From assembly GCA_043749975.1 (NCBI GenBank), contig JAYVCL010000335.1:1-6893 (forward strand): a stretch of DNA of 6,893 bases, in the 5' to 3' direction. Numbering within the stretch: the first letter of the stretch is position 1; each line of letters opens with the position of its first letter. The notes below the pieces were generated by a model, which ran no database searches, was not told the origin of the DNA, and saw nothing but the letters and a program-made list of their open reading frames with translations. Positions 5,599 through 6,893 of the stretch are shown here, piece by piece. Source of the stretch: JANYJJ01 sp043749975. Lineage in GTDB: Bacteria; Pseudomonadota; Gammaproteobacteria; Burkholderiales; Burkholderiaceae_C. A program made the position numbers and the translations under genes.

Positions 5599-6893
5599 AT
5601 GAAAGTCGAACCTTCGCGCATGCTGGCCCTGCATGGCCAGCCAATGGCCACCGCGCATCGCATCAAGCTGTCAACGCTGTTTTTGTGTTGCGCAGCCGCC
5701 TGCGGCACCGCGCCGACATCGGCGTTCGCGGCCAAGCCGGGCGAAAGCCGCGAGAGCTTGCGCAAGCGGATCGAGCTGCTTGAAAAGCGCCTCGGCGAAA
5801 TGAGCCAGTTGCTGACGGAATTGACGGCGCGCCCCACGCCCGAAGCCTTGGCGCAGCGGCCTGCGGCCGTGGTGCCGCTCGCGGCCGCAGCGGCCCAGGG
5901 CGTAGACAGCGTGGCCGACAAGCTCAGCGAGATCGATCAACGGCTGAGTGCGGTCGAAACCAACACGGTGCTTTCCGAACCCAAGATGACCGTCAAGGAA
6001 ATTTTGGTGTACGTGGACGAAAACGGCAACCAATACGACACCCCGACGCCGGGCGCGAAGCCCACCGTCTCGTACCAGCGCGAGCGCGTGTTCCGGCGCC
6101 AGTCGATCGGCGAAGAAATCGAAGAAGCGTTGTCCAACGCCAAGAAGGAAGGCATCAGCCTGGGGCTGAGCAACGTCACGACGGCGCAAATGGCGTTCCA
6201 GACCGACGGTGTGAAAACGCCGGCGAATCGCCACCTGTACGGTTTCTCGGCGGTCGACATCAACCTGCAAGCCACGTCGGCGGCGCTGAACACCACCTTC
6301 TATGCCGACCTGGTCGGCATCGGCGGCTCGCCACCCGACCGCGAAATACCAGCCATCAATCTTCTGAACGCCCAGACCGCCCGCCTGAGCAACAACCAAG
6401 TCAGCTTGCGCGAAGCCTGGATCAAGACCCAGGTGTTCGACAAGCGTCTCTCGCTCACCCTGGGCCGTGTCGACCTGACCAACTATTTCGACCACAACGC
6501 GGTGGCCAACGACGAGGCGTCGCGCTTCATCAACGACGCCCTGGTGAACAACCCGGTGCTGGGGCTGACAACCAATGGCCTCGGGCTGGTGGCGGTGTAC
6601 GACCCGAAGATCGGGCTGAACGCCAAGTTGGGCGTGCAGCAAAGCAAGGACGACGCGACGAGTCTTTCAACCGCGCGCTTCGTGCTCGGCGAGGTCGAGT
6701 ACCTGGCGCGGCCCTTCTCGCTGCCGGAAGGGCACTACCGCCTGTGGGCACGCCAAGACAACAGCACAGGAACCGCCAACACCGGGTACGGCCTCAGCAT
6801 CGACCAGAAGATCACGCCGGCAGTCACGTTGTTCGGTCGCTACGGCAGGGGCTTTGTCGGGGCCGTGGATGGGCGCATGCGGTTCGTCAGCGG
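5599..6893 (+). CDS. OprB-like outer-membrane porin, N-terminal part (3' end outside window)
   Basis: An open frame of 431 codons that runs off the right edge. Residues 1-44 form a long signal peptide: a basic segment, a hydrophobic core STLFLCCAAACG (25-36), then an SAFA cleavage site. Next come a heptad-like coiled coil (about 48-77), an Ala/Pro-rich spacer, and a second short coiled coil (about 103-120). The remainder has beta-barrel character, with alternating polar and hydrophobic residues. Segments such as LREAWIKTQVFDKRLSLTLGRVD (split around residue 280), HYRLWARQDN and ATLFGRYGRG-like GYGLSIDQKITPAVTLFGRY resemble the carbohydrate-selective OprB family. It has its own promoter region. 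Methylophilus fmd clusters include a porin gene, fmdC, so an amide-uptake role is possible, but the substrate cannot be read from the sequence. Family assignment is by motif memory. Confidence 0.8.
   Translation, partial: MKVEPSRMLALHGQPMATAHRIKLSTLFLCCAAACGTAPTSAFAAKPGESRESLRKRIELLEKRLGEMSQLLTELTARPTPEALAQRPAAVVPLAAAAAQGVDSVADKLSEIDQRLSAVETNTVLSEPKMTVKEILVYVDENGNQYDTPTPGAKPTVSYQRERVFRRQSIGEEIEEALSNAKKEGISLGLSNVTTAQMAFQTDGVKTPANRHLYGFSAVDINLQATSAALNTTFYADLVGIGGSPPDREIPAINLLNAQTARLSNNQVSLREAWIKTQVFDKRLSLTLGRVDLTNYFDHNAVANDEASRFINDALVNNPVLGLTTNGLGLVAVYDPKIGLNAKLGVQQSKDDATSLSTARFVLGEVEYLARPFSLPEGHYRLWARQDNSTGTANTGYGLSIDQKITPAVTLFGRYGRGFVGAVDGRMRFVS

Noticed and set aside
4586..5644. A 352-codon minus-strand frame opposite the VWA gene end and the porin promoter
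   Set aside because: It crosses the promoter and the start of the porin gene and shows no family motif; it is a shadow of the VWA coding region.
5671..6642. A 323-codon open frame on the minus strand opposite the porin
   Set aside because: Low-complexity composition typical of antisense frames in high-GC DNA; the plus strand has a ribosome-binding site, signal peptide and porin-like segments in one uninterrupted frame.

Overview
The window reads as a high-GC proteobacterial chromosome segment, most likely a betaproteobacterium of the Burkholderiales. The evidence is the strong G/C third-position bias, dense same-strand genes, an AmiE very close to the Pseudomonas enzyme, an FmdA/FmdB pair of the Methylophilus type, and an outer-membrane porin. 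The assignment comes from gene content and base use, not from a marker gene. All recognised genes lie on the + strand.

Layout: (1) 2-541, the C-terminal part of formamidase FmdA, cut by the left edge; (2) 578-922, FmdB, a small zinc-ribbon protein with a His-rich tail; (3) a terminator-like or attenuator-like hairpin at 961-994; (4) 1015-2055, aliphatic amidase AmiE with an intact Glu-Lys-Cys triad; (5) a 10-bp-stem hairpin at 2066-2090 that contains the ribosome-binding site of the next gene; (6) 2099-2914, a MoxR/CbbQ/NorQ-type AAA+ ATPase; (7) 2920-3184, a 265-bp element with 30-bp perfect terminal inverted repeats enclosing two further long hairpins; (8) 3188-5443, a 751-residue CbbO/NorD-like protein with a C-terminal von Willebrand A (VWA) domain; (9) a 155-bp gap holding a candidate promoter, a 19-bp dyad and a leader; (10) 5599 to the right edge, the first 431 codons of an OprB-like porin with an N-terminal coiled coil.

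How it may work together: FmdA and AmiE release ammonia from formamide and other short aliphatic amides, so the locus looks like a nitrogen or carbon scavenging cluster for amides. The porin could admit amides, as FmdC is thought to do in Methylophilus. The AAA+/VWA pair is of the kind that remodels or activates metalloenzymes (CbbQ-CbbO for Rubisco, NorQ-NorD for nitric oxide reductase). Its placement directly after two amidase genes suggests, without proving, a role in amidase maturation or activation. The most unusual DNA is the 265-bp element wedged between the ATPase gene and its VWA partner. It is almost fully self-complementary, predicts a three-way-junction fold, and carries no gene.
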